Source: an uncultured Paracoccaceae bacterium (lineage in GTDB: Bacteria; Pseudomonadota; Alphaproteobacteria; Rhodobacterales; Rhodobacteraceae). Taken from it: DNA of 24,654 nucleotides. The stretch covers positions 1 through 24,654 of the forward strand of contig CAJXHQ010000003.1 of the NCBI GenBank assembly GCA_913054485.1, given 5' to 3'. Below, piece by piece: positions 8,736 through 16,769 of this stretch. The translations under genes and the position numbers were made by a program. The notes beneath the pieces were generated by a model that saw nothing but the letters and a program-made list of their open reading frames with translations, had not been told where the DNA came from and did no database searches. The first letter of the stretch is position 1. The number at the start of each line of letters is the position of its first letter.

Positions 8736-9349
8736 TGCAGGGCAGCAGCGCGCACCCCAAAGCCCAGCTGTTCCGGCTTTTGGCAGGGATCTTTTTCCGC
8801 GAATTGACCGACCGGGAAATCGCCCTCTACCGTGAGGCTGCGGCAGAACCGCTGCTGGCCGCCGCAGGCTCCGGGCGCGCGGCGCAGCAAGCGGTGGCTG
8901 ACTTCCGGTTCGCAATCGCGAATTGGGAGCAGCACGCGGGTCTGAAGCGCGCGCTGGCGGCCGACTATGCGCGCCTGTTCCTGTTGCCCGGGCGCAGCGC
9001 CGCACCGCCTTACGCCTCTGCTTATCTGGAAGAAGGCGGCCAGCTGGCGGGGGCCGCCCATGACCGCATGACGGTGCGGCTGACGGGGGCTGGCATGGCT
9101 CTCAGTGACGGCAGCCGTGAGCCTGCCGATCATCTGTCGGTTATGCTGGAGTATCTTGCAGAGCTCTACGGGCAGGAAGCCCCAGTCGAGCCTCCGGAAG
9201 CCTTTATCGCGGTTGAGCTTTTACCCTGGACCGGCCGCTTTGCCGCTGCCGCCAGCCGGGTGTCCCCCCATGACTGTTTTTATGCCGCTGCAGCCCGCTT
9301 ATGTGCCGCCACGCTCGAAGGTGCCCGACCACCTGTCCGCCCTGCCTGA
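8735..9349 (+). CDS. torD: TorD-family maturation chaperone for TorA
   Basis: This 204-residue cytoplasmic chaperone binds apo-TorA and its Tat signal until the molybdenum cofactor is inserted. It is an all-helical TorD/DmsD-type protein with the hallmark EPADHLSVMLEYLAEL (129-144; family pattern ExPDHLxxxLEF) and KRALAADYARLFLLPG near residue 80, where the family has a YxxLFxxP-like motif. The ATG shares its A with the TGA stop of torA (TGATG), which suggests translational coupling. It is the last gene of the torECAD operon. No torS, torR or torT homologue is adjacent. Confidence 0.9.
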   Translation: MQGSSAHPKAQLFRLLAGIFFRELTDREIALYREAAAEPLLAAAGSGRAAQQAVADFRFAIANWEQHAGLKRALAADYARLFLLPGRSAAPPYASAYLEEGGQLAGAAHDRMTVRLTGAGMALSDGSREPADHLSVMLEYLAELYGQEAPVEPPEAFIAVELLPWTGRFAAAASRVSPHDCFYAAAARLCAATLEGARPPVRPA

Positions 9350-9353
9350 AAAC

Positions 9354-9362
9354 GGGGGGGGG
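9354..9362. repeat. Nine-base G homopolymer after torD
   Basis: A run of nine G residues lies five bases after the torD stop codon. Runs of this length are prone to slippage and sequencing error; here it is outside any coding region, so no frame is affected. Confidence 0.6.
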
Positions 9363-9485
9363 TGAAACATCGGGACGGACCATCCCTGTGAGGCGGCCAC
9401 TGACCAGCCGCACGGGGGACTTCCTTCCTCACAGAACTGCGCGCGCCGGTCAGGTCCGCAAGACTCCGGTGGCGTGACCTCCGGC
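9361..9485. other. Hairpin-rich convergent spacer, possible structured RNA
   Basis: An outer 8-bp stem pairs CTGTGAGG (9386-9393) with CCTCACAG (9427-9434) and encloses CGGC/GCCG (9394-9397/9407-9410). A second helix runs 9445-9485: GCCGG with CCGGC, AGGTC with GACCT and CGC with GCG, giving 13 base pairs with small bulges. Read on the plus strand, GGTGAAA (9361), GGGACGG (9372), CTGTGA (9386) and GCCACTG (9396) occur in the order found in the first half of cobalamin riboswitches, but the 3' B12 box is not recognisable. No plus-strand gene lies downstream, so a riboswitch role is doubtful. Strand and function are unknown. Confidence 0.35.
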
Positions 9486-9545
9486 GAGCAAGTCAGCCCT
9501 CCCGGAGCGAAGGATCCGCCCGGCGCGCATATTTCTTTTTCGGCT

Positions 9546-9571
9546 CCGCCGGATTTCGGAAGGTCCGGCGG
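9546..9571. terminator. Hairpin beyond the mttB-like stop, possible termination site
   Basis: CCGCCGGA (9546-9553) and TCCGGCGG (9564-9571) form a perfect 8-bp stem with a 10-nt loop, 14 bases beyond the stop codon at 9585 on the minus strand. There is no U-run after it on that strand (AGCCGAAAAAGA follows), so it may be a Rho-assisted or mRNA-end-protecting hairpin, not a textbook terminator. Confidence 0.4.
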
Positions 9572-9584
9572 CAACGAGTCCGGT

Positions 9585-11150
9585 TTAACGGTGTTTCATT
9601 GCGCTGGCTGGAAGCTTGATTGGGAATTTCTCCCGTATCTCGGCATCCAGGCTGCTGCCGAAGTAGTTCGGGTAGTGCTCGTCCAGGATCCGGTCCGACA
9701 CTTCGCGCGCACGGTCAAACATGGTCTGTTTGCCGGCCTTCTCCCAGGTGTCGGTCAGTTCCCGGTCCATCAGGTTGGGGTAGATATATTCCGTCTCCAT
9801 ATACTTCAGTGTCTGGGCATTGCCGAGGAAATGGCCGGGATCGACGGCACAGTCGTGGATCACATCCACGGACAGGGTCTCGTCGCTGACCTCAATGCCG
9901 CGCAGGGTGCGGGAGATCATGCCGGCGGCTTCATTGTCGATGATCATGGACTCAAAAGAACAGCCCATCAGCGAGCCGACCATGCCGCCAAACTCGCAAA
10001 GCCGGTTGGCACCGGCATGGGCGGCTAAGCCGAAGGTCAGCGCTTTTTCCAGACCGTATTGCGCATCGGGGATCTTGGCATCGGTCATGCCGCAACCCAC
10101 GGATGTGGGCAGGTTATAAAAATTGCCCATCTGGATCGCAGCCGCTGAAATCAGCGCCTGCTCGCCGGAGCCGCCGGTGAACGACCCCGTGCGCAGATCG
10201 GTGATGAAGGGCCACGCGGCAAAAACCACGGGGGTGCCGGGGTTGATCAGATTGACGATGGCAACGCAGGACAGCGTTTCGGCCACCGCCTGAGCCAGTG
10301 TGCCGGCAAGCGGAGCGGGAGATGTTGCCCCGGCCTGCGGCGGAACCGCCAGGTCGCAAGTGAGACCCAGTTTGGCGGTGTCGATCATGATCTCTAGGTT
10401 CTCGCGGCCCAGGCGCAGCGGCGACACAATGGGGCAGCCGCCGAAGATCACGGAAGGTTTTTCCAGGAATTTGCCCTCGCCGCCATGGGCGATGTCGAAC
10501 ATCTCGATCGCAGGTTTGATATGGGCGCGGTAGCGGAAAGTGAGGCAGGAGGGTTTTTCACTGCCCGCAAGGATCGCGTAGAGCATGGTCATGTCATGCT
10601 CGAAATCCTGCGGCACGTCCGTCGCCAGCACGGTGTCCCCGGTCATGTGGATATTGTCGAGCCGGTCCACCAGCCGGGTGAAATCATAGATGTCCTTCAT
10701 GGTGGACGGCCGGTAGCTGCGCGAGGCGGCATCAAAAGTGGTCACTGCCGTGCCGGAGTTGGCGTAATAGACCTTCTCCTTGGTGCAATGCATGTCGTCC
10801 TTGCCGGCCCGGCTGCCGCGGGCGTGGACGTAGAACTCACTGGCGGCCATGGCAAGCAGGTCTTCCATCAGGGCGCGCGGGAAGCACAGGCGGCCATGAT
10901 CATTCAGTACCGCACCCTTGGGCAGCACCAGATCCAGCAGCTCCTCGGTGGGGTCGCCGATGCCGGTGTTTTCAAGAATGGTCAGCGCCGCGTTGTGGAT
11001 CTTCTGCATGTCGCCATCCGACAGCGGCCTGTAGCGGCCGCCTGAAGTGCCCGCCCAGATGGCGGGTGAGGCGGTGTCGGCGGTGCGGGCCGCGGCGCGC
11101 GCCGCACGGCCACCGCTGCGGCGGGATCGGGTTTTTGTGACGTCAACCAT
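9585..11150 (-). CDS. MttB-superfamily (COG5598) methyltransferase without pyrrolysine
   Basis: This 521-residue protein belongs to the trimethylamine:corrinoid methyltransferase superfamily. Archaeal MttB has pyrrolysine at an in-frame amber codon. Here the corresponding core (about residues 345-375, VGCGMTDAKIPDAQYGLEKAL) is read through with ordinary residues and there is no internal stop. It is therefore one of the non-pyrrolysine members; characterised ones demethylate glycine betaine, proline betaine or carnitine using a corrinoid protein. The first 35 residues are a basic, low-complexity extension. No corrinoid protein or reactivase gene is in the window, so the methyl acceptor is unknown. 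GGAGA lies six bases before the ATG. It is the last gene of the seven-gene operon, 54 nt after the Rieske gene. Confidence 0.85.
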   Translation of the reverse strand: MVDVTKTRSRRSGGRAARAAARTADTASPAIWAGTSGGRYRPLSDGDMQKIHNAALTILENTGIGDPTEELLDLVLPKGAVLNDHGRLCFPRALMEDLLAMAASEFYVHARGSRAGKDDMHCTKEKVYYANSGTAVTTFDAASRSYRPSTMKDIYDFTRLVDRLDNIHMTGDTVLATDVPQDFEHDMTMLYAILAGSEKPSCLTFRYRAHIKPAIEMFDIAHGGEGKFLEKPSVIFGGCPIVSPLRLGRENLEIMIDTAKLGLTCDLAVPPQAGATSPAPLAGTLAQAVAETLSCVAIVNLINPGTPVVFAAWPFITDLRTGSFTGGSGEQALISAAAIQMGNFYNLPTSVGCGMTDAKIPDAQYGLEKALTFGLAAHAGANRLCEFGGMVGSLMGCSFESMIIDNEAAGMISRTLRGIEVSDETLSVDVIHDCAVDPGHFLGNAQTLKYMETEYIYPNLMDRELTDTWEKAGKQTMFDRAREVSDRILDEHYPNYFGSSLDAEIREKFPIKLPASAMKHR

Positions 11151-11204
11151 GGGCGGTCTCCGGGTGTTCGAGTGTCATTGGTCTTCTGCGGGGTTCGCGC
11201 GCCG

Positions 11205-12404
11205 TCAGATCATGTTGAAATAGGTCTTGTAGAAGCCGGGCAGGCTCCACTCCATTTCGGAGAGCGGGCCGGGCTGGAAGCGGTGCGAATTCACGCCCTC
11301 CTGATTGTGGCGGATTATCTTCTCGTCATCATGCGATGTCACGTGCCAGAGCCAGGCCAGGTCTTCCTTATTGTAGTCTTTTCCTTCCTCGGCATCGCCA
11401 CGCACATACCAGGCGATCTGGATGTCGGTCTCCTGCAGGCCACGCGGGATGAAGCGGTAGCCGACCATGTGATCGGCATAGATCAGGAAGTAGTTCAGCG
11501 TTCCGATGGCCAGATCCGTCGCGCCGCCGTCATGGCCGGTCAGCACACCCAAGGGCGGGGCCAGCGGTTCGCCGGATTTGCTGCCGGTAAGGTAGCCGGG
11601 AAACAGCGGGTAGCGCCGCCAGTAGACATCCGCGCCGGGTGCCAGCGAGGCTGCGCCGGTGAGGTCCAGTTCGTCGTTCGGCAGGCCGATGGCACTTGAG
11701 CGTTCGCGCAAGGCTTCGGCGTATTTCTCCACATCCGCCGGATCCTTCAGCGAATGGCTGCGGGCGTATTCCTGATGCGAGGGCGCGCAGTGATAGCACT
11801 CCAGATAGTTCTCAATCGCCAGCTTCCAGTTGGCGGGCACCGGGTATGACGCCTCATGCGCCAGCTTCATGTTTTCCAGCTGCATAGGTGCGGCCAGCGG
11901 TTTCAACTGCGCCAGACTTTCGTTCAAGGCAGGCGGATTGTCATCGGCGCAGATGAAGATTAGCCCTTCGAAGATCTGCACACTCACCGGGAACAGCCCG
12001 TAGTCCTTGGGGTCGAAATCCGGCCCCATCGCACGGCCGCCGCGCAACCGGCCGTCCAGCCCGAAGGTCCAGGCGTGGTAGGGGCAGGAGAACACCCGCG
12101 CACTGCCCTGTTTTTCCAGGCACACGCGCGAGCCGCGGTGGCGGCAGACATTCATATGGGCGCGCACACCCCCGTCGCGGTCGCGCACCACGATGACGGA
12201 TTCCGGCCCGTAGTCGAACAGGAAGAAATCGCCCGGCTCCGCAATCTGGCTGACATGGCCGGCCCAGATCCAATTGCGGTTCCAGAAGGATTTAATGTCG
12301 TGATCATAGACCGCCCCGGAGGTGTAGAAATGCCGTTCCAGCGCAAAGCCCTCACGGTGGGCCTCGATCAAATCGCGCATCACTTGCAGGTCATCTTTGG
12401 GCAT
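11205..12404 (-). CDS. GbcA/CntA-like Rieske non-haem iron oxygenase, likely quaternary amine N-demethylase
   Basis: This 399-residue oxygenase alpha subunit has a Rieske [2Fe-2S] site C87-x-H89...C107-x2-H110 and a mononuclear iron site in IENYLECYHCAPSH (H205, H210) with a third ligand probably D359 or D360 (SHDDEKI). Glu202 occupies the position that links the two metal sites. Most Rieske oxygenases use Asp there, but carnitine oxygenase CntA has Glu. This points to the quaternary ammonium group (glycine betaine, stachydrine and carnitine oxygenases), which removes an N-methyl as formaldehyde or cleaves a C-N bond. The true start is the ATG at 12404, sharing one base with the upstream stop (TAATG). 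The required NADH-dependent reductase is not in the window. Confidence 0.88.
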   Translation of the reverse strand: MPKDDLQVMRDLIEAHREGFALERHFYTSGAVYDHDIKSFWNRNWIWAGHVSQIAEPGDFFLFDYGPESVIVVRDRDGGVRAHMNVCRHRGSRVCLEKQGSARVFSCPYHAWTFGLDGRLRGGRAMGPDFDPKDYGLFPVSVQIFEGLIFICADDNPPALNESLAQLKPLAAPMQLENMKLAHEASYPVPANWKLAIENYLECYHCAPSHQEYARSHSLKDPADVEKYAEALRERSSAIGLPNDELDLTGAASLAPGADVYWRRYPLFPGYLTGSKSGEPLAPPLGVLTGHDGGATDLAIGTLNYFLIYADHMVGYRFIPRGLQETDIQIAWYVRGDAEEGKDYNKEDLAWLWHVTSHDDEKIIRHNQEGVNSHRFQPGPLSEMEWSLPGFYKTYFNMI

Positions 12405-14479
12405 TATTTGCCTCCCATATCGTCGAGAGAAATCAGTTCGCGGCGGAACCAGTCCGCGTCCGTTTGGGCCGGGTCGCATTCGAAATTGCGCGCCGCCATG
12501 TGGCCGGCATAGACCGCATCAGCGATCAGCCCGGGCTGGGCAGCGTCGCCCAGCAGCTCCAGCGTGGTAAAGCGGCCGGCATAGCCGTCGTGCAGGGCGT
12601 CGAACAGCTCGGTATCGCGGGCGCGGGAGGTGACCATCATCAGGCTGGCGCAGGGGATATGGCGGCTTCGGCCTGTGTAGGTGCAGGCCAGCGTGGCGCC
12701 GGATGCGTCCGCCGATTGCAGGCTGTGCAGCGGGATGATCTCCACGCCTGCTTCGATCAGCGCCGTCTGTACGCGCGATTGCTCCAGCGTAAGATCGGTG
12801 AAGGCCGATACAATCGCACCGGGGGTGACAAGGATCACCTTGCGGCCGGCCTCGGCCAGATGATCGGCGACCACGCCGCCCATATAGCCCTGATCATCAT
12901 CATAGAGCAGAACCGGGCCGTCTTCGGGGGGCAGGTCGTTTACCATGATGTCATCCGGCGTGAAGGCGGGCAGGCCCTCAATGGGCAAGGGAGCAAGCGA
13001 GGAGCGCCCGCGCCCGTCGCGGTGCCAGGTGGCACCGGTGGCGAGGAAGACATTGGGGATCTCCAGCCCGGCGACCTCTTCCGCGGTCATCGGGCTGTCA
13101 GTGAACATCTGCACATTGCCGCGCTGCTGCAGATCCCAGAGCTGGTTATCTGTGACCCGTTTCCAGGCGGACAGCCCTTTGAGGCGGCTTTCGCGCAAAG
13201 CGCGGCCGCCGAATTCGGGGCGGGCTTCGGCAAGGGTCACGTCATAGCCGCGCTTGGCCAGCTGCATGGCGCATTCCAGCCCGGCGGGGCCGGAACCGAC
13301 CACCAGCGCGGCCTCTTCGCGGCCCTTGGCGGCGATCTTCTCGGGGTGCCATTTGCGCCGCCATTCCTCGCCCATGGTGGGGTTCTGGGTGCAGCGGATC
13401 GGCACGCCCAGCGTGTCGGCGGAGACACAGATATTGCAGCCGATGCATTCGCGGATCTCCTCGATCCGGCCGGCCTCGATTTTGGACGGCAGGAAGGGGT
13501 CGGCAATGGAGGGTCGCGCCGCGCCGATCAGGTCCAGCACGCCCTTATTCACCAGCGAGGTCATCAGATCCGGTGAGGTGAAACGGCCAACGCCGACAAC
13601 GGGCTTGGAGGTCACCTGTTTCACGAACTCGATATAGGGCACTTGGAAGCCGTCCTGCGGCTGGAACCGGGTGGTCTGGCTGTCGTTGCTCCAGTCCGAG
13701 ACATTCACGTCCCAGAGGTCCGGCAGTTCTGCCAGCATTTCGACCACGGCGCGGCCTTCCTCGGCGGCCTGCATGCCGTCCGGACCCATCATCTGGTCGA
13801 CAGCAAAGCGGAAGGCCACGGCGCAATGGCCGTCCAGCTCCTCGCGGGTTTCTTCCAGCAGTTCCCGGGTCAGGCGCAGGCGGTTCTCAAGGCTGCCGCC
13901 GTATTCATCGGACCGGTCATTGTACTGCGGCAGCAGGAAGTGCTGCGGCAGGGTCATGTTGTGGCCGGCGTAGACATAGACAATGTCGAATCCGGCCTCA
14001 CGGGCGCGGCGGGCGGCGGCGCGATGCCATTGACGCAGGTCGCGTATGTCCTGCTTGTCCATGGCGCGGGCCTGTTTCGGATAGGCGCTTTCAATCGGCA
14101 TGTCCGAGGGGGCCAGCACCGGCGCGCGGGTCAGGTGGTTGGGCGCGTGATAGCCGTTGTGCGCCAGCTGGATCCCCGCCAACGAGCCGTGTTCATGCAC
14201 CGCCTGCGTCATCAGCCGCAGGGCAGGGATGTCATGTTCGTCCCAGATGCGGTTTTCCGCATAAGGCCCAAGGTCCGAGGTCGGGTGGATCTCGGTTTCC
14301 TGGGTGCAGACCACGCCCCAGCCGCCTTCGGCCTTCATGCCGCGCATGGCTGCCTCGGCCTGCGGGCGCACATGGCCCAGGCCGTTGCAATGGGGCACCT
14401 GGTAGAACCGGTTGCGGGTGGTGACGGGGCCGATTTTCACCGGCTCGAAGAGAACAGAATACCCGTTAGCGCCTGACAT
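12404..14479 (-). CDS. Trimethylamine-dehydrogenase/DgcA-like FMN and [4Fe-4S] flavoprotein, likely tertiary amine N-demethylase
   Basis: This 691-residue protein is similar to trimethylamine dehydrogenase (TMADH) along its full length. Cys31 in FYQVPHC matches the cysteine that covalently holds FMN. C345, C348, C351 and C363 form the [4Fe-4S] site (CIGCNIC...C). GSGPAG at 395-400 starts the nucleotide-binding domain. In TMADH the substrate ammonium sits among Tyr60, Tyr169 and Trp264. Here Tyr170 and probably Trp263/Asp266 remain, but the Tyr60 position is Glu61. A bulkier or differently charged tertiary amine, such as dimethylglycine or an N-methylproline (as in DgcA and StcD), is therefore more likely than trimethylamine. 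It is fifth in the operon, 91 nt after potD, and coupled to the Rieske gene by TAATG. Confidence 0.87.
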   Translation of the reverse strand: MSGANGYSVLFEPVKIGPVTTRNRFYQVPHCNGLGHVRPQAEAAMRGMKAEGGWGVVCTQETEIHPTSDLGPYAENRIWDEHDIPALRLMTQAVHEHGSLAGIQLAHNGYHAPNHLTRAPVLAPSDMPIESAYPKQARAMDKQDIRDLRQWHRAAARRAREAGFDIVYVYAGHNMTLPQHFLLPQYNDRSDEYGGSLENRLRLTRELLEETREELDGHCAVAFRFAVDQMMGPDGMQAAEEGRAVVEMLAELPDLWDVNVSDWSNDSQTTRFQPQDGFQVPYIEFVKQVTSKPVVGVGRFTSPDLMTSLVNKGVLDLIGAARPSIADPFLPSKIEAGRIEEIRECIGCNICVSADTLGVPIRCTQNPTMGEEWRRKWHPEKIAAKGREEAALVVGSGPAGLECAMQLAKRGYDVTLAEARPEFGGRALRESRLKGLSAWKRVTDNQLWDLQQRGNVQMFTDSPMTAEEVAGLEIPNVFLATGATWHRDGRGRSSLAPLPIEGLPAFTPDDIMVNDLPPEDGPVLLYDDDQGYMGGVVADHLAEAGRKVILVTPGAIVSAFTDLTLEQSRVQTALIEAGVEIIPLHSLQSADASGATLACTYTGRSRHIPCASLMMVTSRARDTELFDALHDGYAGRFTTLELLGDAAQPGLIADAVYAGHMAARNFECDPAQTDADWFRRELISLDDMGGK

Positions 14480-14539
14480 GTCTGCGCATCCTTTGTCGTG
14501 AGTGGTGGCTGTGGAGGAGGGGCCGGGACCGCAGGGTAT

Positions 14540-14561
14540 GCGGCGGGGCTACCCCCGCCGC
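14540..14561 (-). promoter_or_regulatory. Intercistronic hairpin after the binding-protein gene
   Basis: GCGGCGGGG (14540-14548) and CCCCGCCGC (14553-14561) form a perfect 9-bp stem with a 4-nt loop, 9 nt after the stop of the binding-protein gene and before the flavoprotein gene. No T-run follows on the minus strand. It probably protects the upstream message or causes partial termination, raising binding-protein levels relative to the enzymes. Confidence 0.65.
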
Positions 14562-14570
14562 GGACGGGGT

Positions 14571-15629
14571 TCAGAACCCGGCTTTGATACGTTCGAATTC
14601 CTTCAGCATGCGGGCTTCCAGTTCCGGCGTCACCGCGTCGAAGAACAGCGAGCCTTCAAAGAAACTGTCCACATCGTCAAAGCCGTAGGTCTTGATAAGC
14701 TCCTGATCGGCGGACTGGAAGGCGGCGGCGTTGGAATGCGGGTAGCCCCAGCTTTCGATGATGTATTTGCCGCTGGCCTCAGCGCTGAGCGCGTTCAGCA
14801 TGTCGTAGACCTGTTCGTCGCTTTGTTCCGAGGACTTCAGGTGCACATAGCCGCAGACCCAGGTGGCAATGCCCTTGTCGACGTCGCGCATCATCTTGGC
14901 AGGGGTTTCGTTCCAGATCAGGTTCAGTTCGGACTGGTTCCAGCCCCAACCCATCAGCACCTCACCCGAGGCGATGGCCTGATCCAGCTGGCCAGCGTCA
15001 GACCAATAGAAACGGATATTCTGATGGATCGAACGCAGGTAGTCCGAGGCGGCCTGAAACTCGGCATCGCTCATGTCGGTGTAGCTGGAGGCGCCGGTGG
15101 CCAGCGCTGCCATCGCATAGGCCGAAGAGGCCGCGTCCGGAATGGCAACCTTGCCCTGGTAGGCGGGATCGGCCAGCATCTGGAGCGAGATCTTGTCGTC
15201 CGCAATTTCATCCGTGCGGTAGATCAGCCCGGTGTTGCCCCATTCAAACGGCACCATATAGGTGTTGCCGTCAATGGTGACGCCGTCCACGTCCTTGATC
15301 TGCGGCAGCAGGCTGTCCCAATTGGTAATCTTGGACGTGTCGATCGGTTTGATCAGATCCGCAGCAACCCATTTGCGCAGCGCATCGGTGCAGGGGTGGG
15401 CCAGATCGGCGGTGAAACCGGATTGCAGCTTGGTGAAAGCTTCCTCGACGCTGCCGAAATAAGTGTAGCTGGGGGCACCTCCGTGTTTGGCGACGTAATC
15501 GCCGTAAAAGCCCTGATCCTCGTAGCCGGACCAGTCGAAAATAGTCAGGTCTTCGGCACCGGCAAAGGCGGTTCCCGCGCCAGCCGCCAAGGCAGCAGCA
15601 GTCAGCAATGATCGTGTTTTGATTTTCAT
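14571..15629 (-). CDS. PotD-like periplasmic binding protein of the ABC transporter
   Basis: This 352-residue receptor captures the substrate for the adjoining ABC permease. A Sec signal (MKIKTRSLLTAAALAAGAGTAFA) is followed by GAEDLTIFDWSGYED, the typical first strand of PotD/PotF-family proteins. The family includes polyamine receptors, but in marine bacteria close relatives also serve other amines and betaines, and the operon partners here favour a methylated amine. The mature part has only two cysteines (TADLAHPCTDAL and ATWVCGYVH), which could form a disulphide. The ribosome-binding site GGGAGGAAG is the strongest of the operon, and a hairpin follows the stop; both fit high expression. 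Confidence 0.85.
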   Translation of the reverse strand: MKIKTRSLLTAAALAAGAGTAFAGAEDLTIFDWSGYEDQGFYGDYVAKHGGAPSYTYFGSVEEAFTKLQSGFTADLAHPCTDALRKWVAADLIKPIDTSKITNWDSLLPQIKDVDGVTIDGNTYMVPFEWGNTGLIYRTDEIADDKISLQMLADPAYQGKVAIPDAASSAYAMAALATGASSYTDMSDAEFQAASDYLRSIHQNIRFYWSDAGQLDQAIASGEVLMGWGWNQSELNLIWNETPAKMMRDVDKGIATWVCGYVHLKSSEQSDEQVYDMLNALSAEASGKYIIESWGYPHSNAAAFQSADQELIKTYGFDDVDSFFEGSLFFDAVTPELEARMLKEFERIKAGF

Positions 15630-15647
15630 TGTTCTTCCTCCCTGAAA

Positions 15648-16751
15648 TTACTGATGTTCGCGCGCGCCGAGATCGATGACCGAGGCGTTCTGCACCCCCA
15701 GCCAGACCGTATCGCCACGCTGGTGATCGACCGTGTGGAAGTAGTTCGGCACGGCCACCGCAAGTGTCTCGTCCAGCCCAGCGGCGCGGATGTGGTAGTG
15801 GACGCTTTCGCCGTAGAAGGCGACATCGCTGACCTCACCCTGGAGATAGCCGTCGTAGCCATCCGGCTTCTCGGCGCCGATCTCCAGCTGTTCGGGGCGC
15901 ACGCCCACCAGCAGGTCGGTATCGTGGATCTCCACATTGGGATTCACGCCGATGGTCAGCTTGCCGAAGCCCTGCACATCCACATCCATCTGGCCGCCGC
16001 CGTCGCCCACCATGCGGGCTTGCAGGAAATTCATGCCGCCGATGAAGGACGCCACCTGCCTGTTGCAGGGCCGGGCATAGAGCACGTCCGGCCGATCCAC
16101 CTGGGCCAGTTTGCCGGCGAACATCACGCCGATACGGTCGGACATGGTCATCGCCTCGTATTGGTCGTGGGTGACCATGACAAAGGTGATGCCCAGTTTT
16201 TGCTGCAGACGGCGCATTTCCAGCTGCATTGCCTCGCGCAGGTTCTTGTCCAGCGCCGACAGCGGTTCGTCCAGCAGCAGTACCTTGGGCCGCATCACCA
16301 GCGCGCGCGCCAATGCAACCCGCTGGCGCTGGCCGCCCGACAGCTCATCCGCCTTGCGGGTCTCCAGCCCGCCCAGTTCGACCATGCCGAGGGCTTCGGC
16401 GACGCGGGTCTTGATCTCGGCCTTGCTGAGGCCCAGTTTGCGCAGGCCGAAGGCGACATTGTCGCCGACGTTCAGATGCGGGAAAATGGCGTAGGACTGG
16501 AACACCATATTGGCGGGGCGCTTGTTGGCGGGGATATCCGCCATGTCCTGCCCGTCGATGCTGATGCTGCCTTTGTCATTATCCTGAAAGCCCGCGATCA
16601 TCCGCAGCGCCGTCGTCTTGCCGCAGCCCGAGGGGCCCAGCAGCGAGAAAAACTCGCCCTTTTTCAGGTCCAGGTTCAGGTCGCTCACCGCCGTGAACGT
16701 GCCGAAGCGTTTTTCCACCCCGGAGATTTCGATGATGTTCTGATCGCTCAT
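15648..16751 (-). CDS. PotA-like ABC transporter ATP-binding protein
   Basis: This 367-residue ATPase energises uptake through the two permeases encoded just upstream. Walker A is GPSGCGKTT (39-47), the Q-loop is in VFQSYAIFPHL, the signature is LSGGQ (137-141) and Walker B is VLLLDEP (157-163), followed by the D-loop SALD and VTHDQ with the switch histidine. Residues about 240-367 form the C-terminal TOBE-type regulatory domain usual for PotA/MalK/UgpC proteins. All motifs are intact. It is third in the operon, 18 nt after the second permease and 18 nt before the binding protein. Confidence 0.9.
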   Translation of the reverse strand: MSDQNIIEISGVEKRFGTFTAVSDLNLDLKKGEFFSLLGPSGCGKTTALRMIAGFQDNDKGSISIDGQDMADIPANKRPANMVFQSYAIFPHLNVGDNVAFGLRKLGLSKAEIKTRVAEALGMVELGGLETRKADELSGGQRQRVALARALVMRPKVLLLDEPLSALDKNLREAMQLEMRRLQQKLGITFVMVTHDQYEAMTMSDRIGVMFAGKLAQVDRPDVLYARPCNRQVASFIGGMNFLQARMVGDGGGQMDVDVQGFGKLTIGVNPNVEIHDTDLLVGVRPEQLEIGAEKPDGYDGYLQGEVSDVAFYGESVHYHIRAAGLDETLAVAVPNYFHTVDHQRGDTVWLGVQNASVIDLGAREHQ

Positions 16752-16769
16752 CTCTTGCGGTCCTTCAGG

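Noticed and set aside
9448..9469. GGTCAGGTCC string as part of a signal recognition particle RNA
   Set aside because: The GGAAG tetraloop region and AGCA segment that must follow are absent, and the surrounding pairing does not fit 4.5S RNA.
12405..12479. N-terminal extension of the Rieske protein into the flavoprotein gene
   Set aside because: It would overlap the upstream gene by 75 bases; the ATG at 12404 forms a standard TAATG coupling and matches family length.
12464..13576. A 370-codon plus-strand frame inside the flavoprotein gene
   Set aside because: The opposite strand encodes a protein with intact FMN, iron-sulfur and nucleotide-binding motifs; this frame has no family features.
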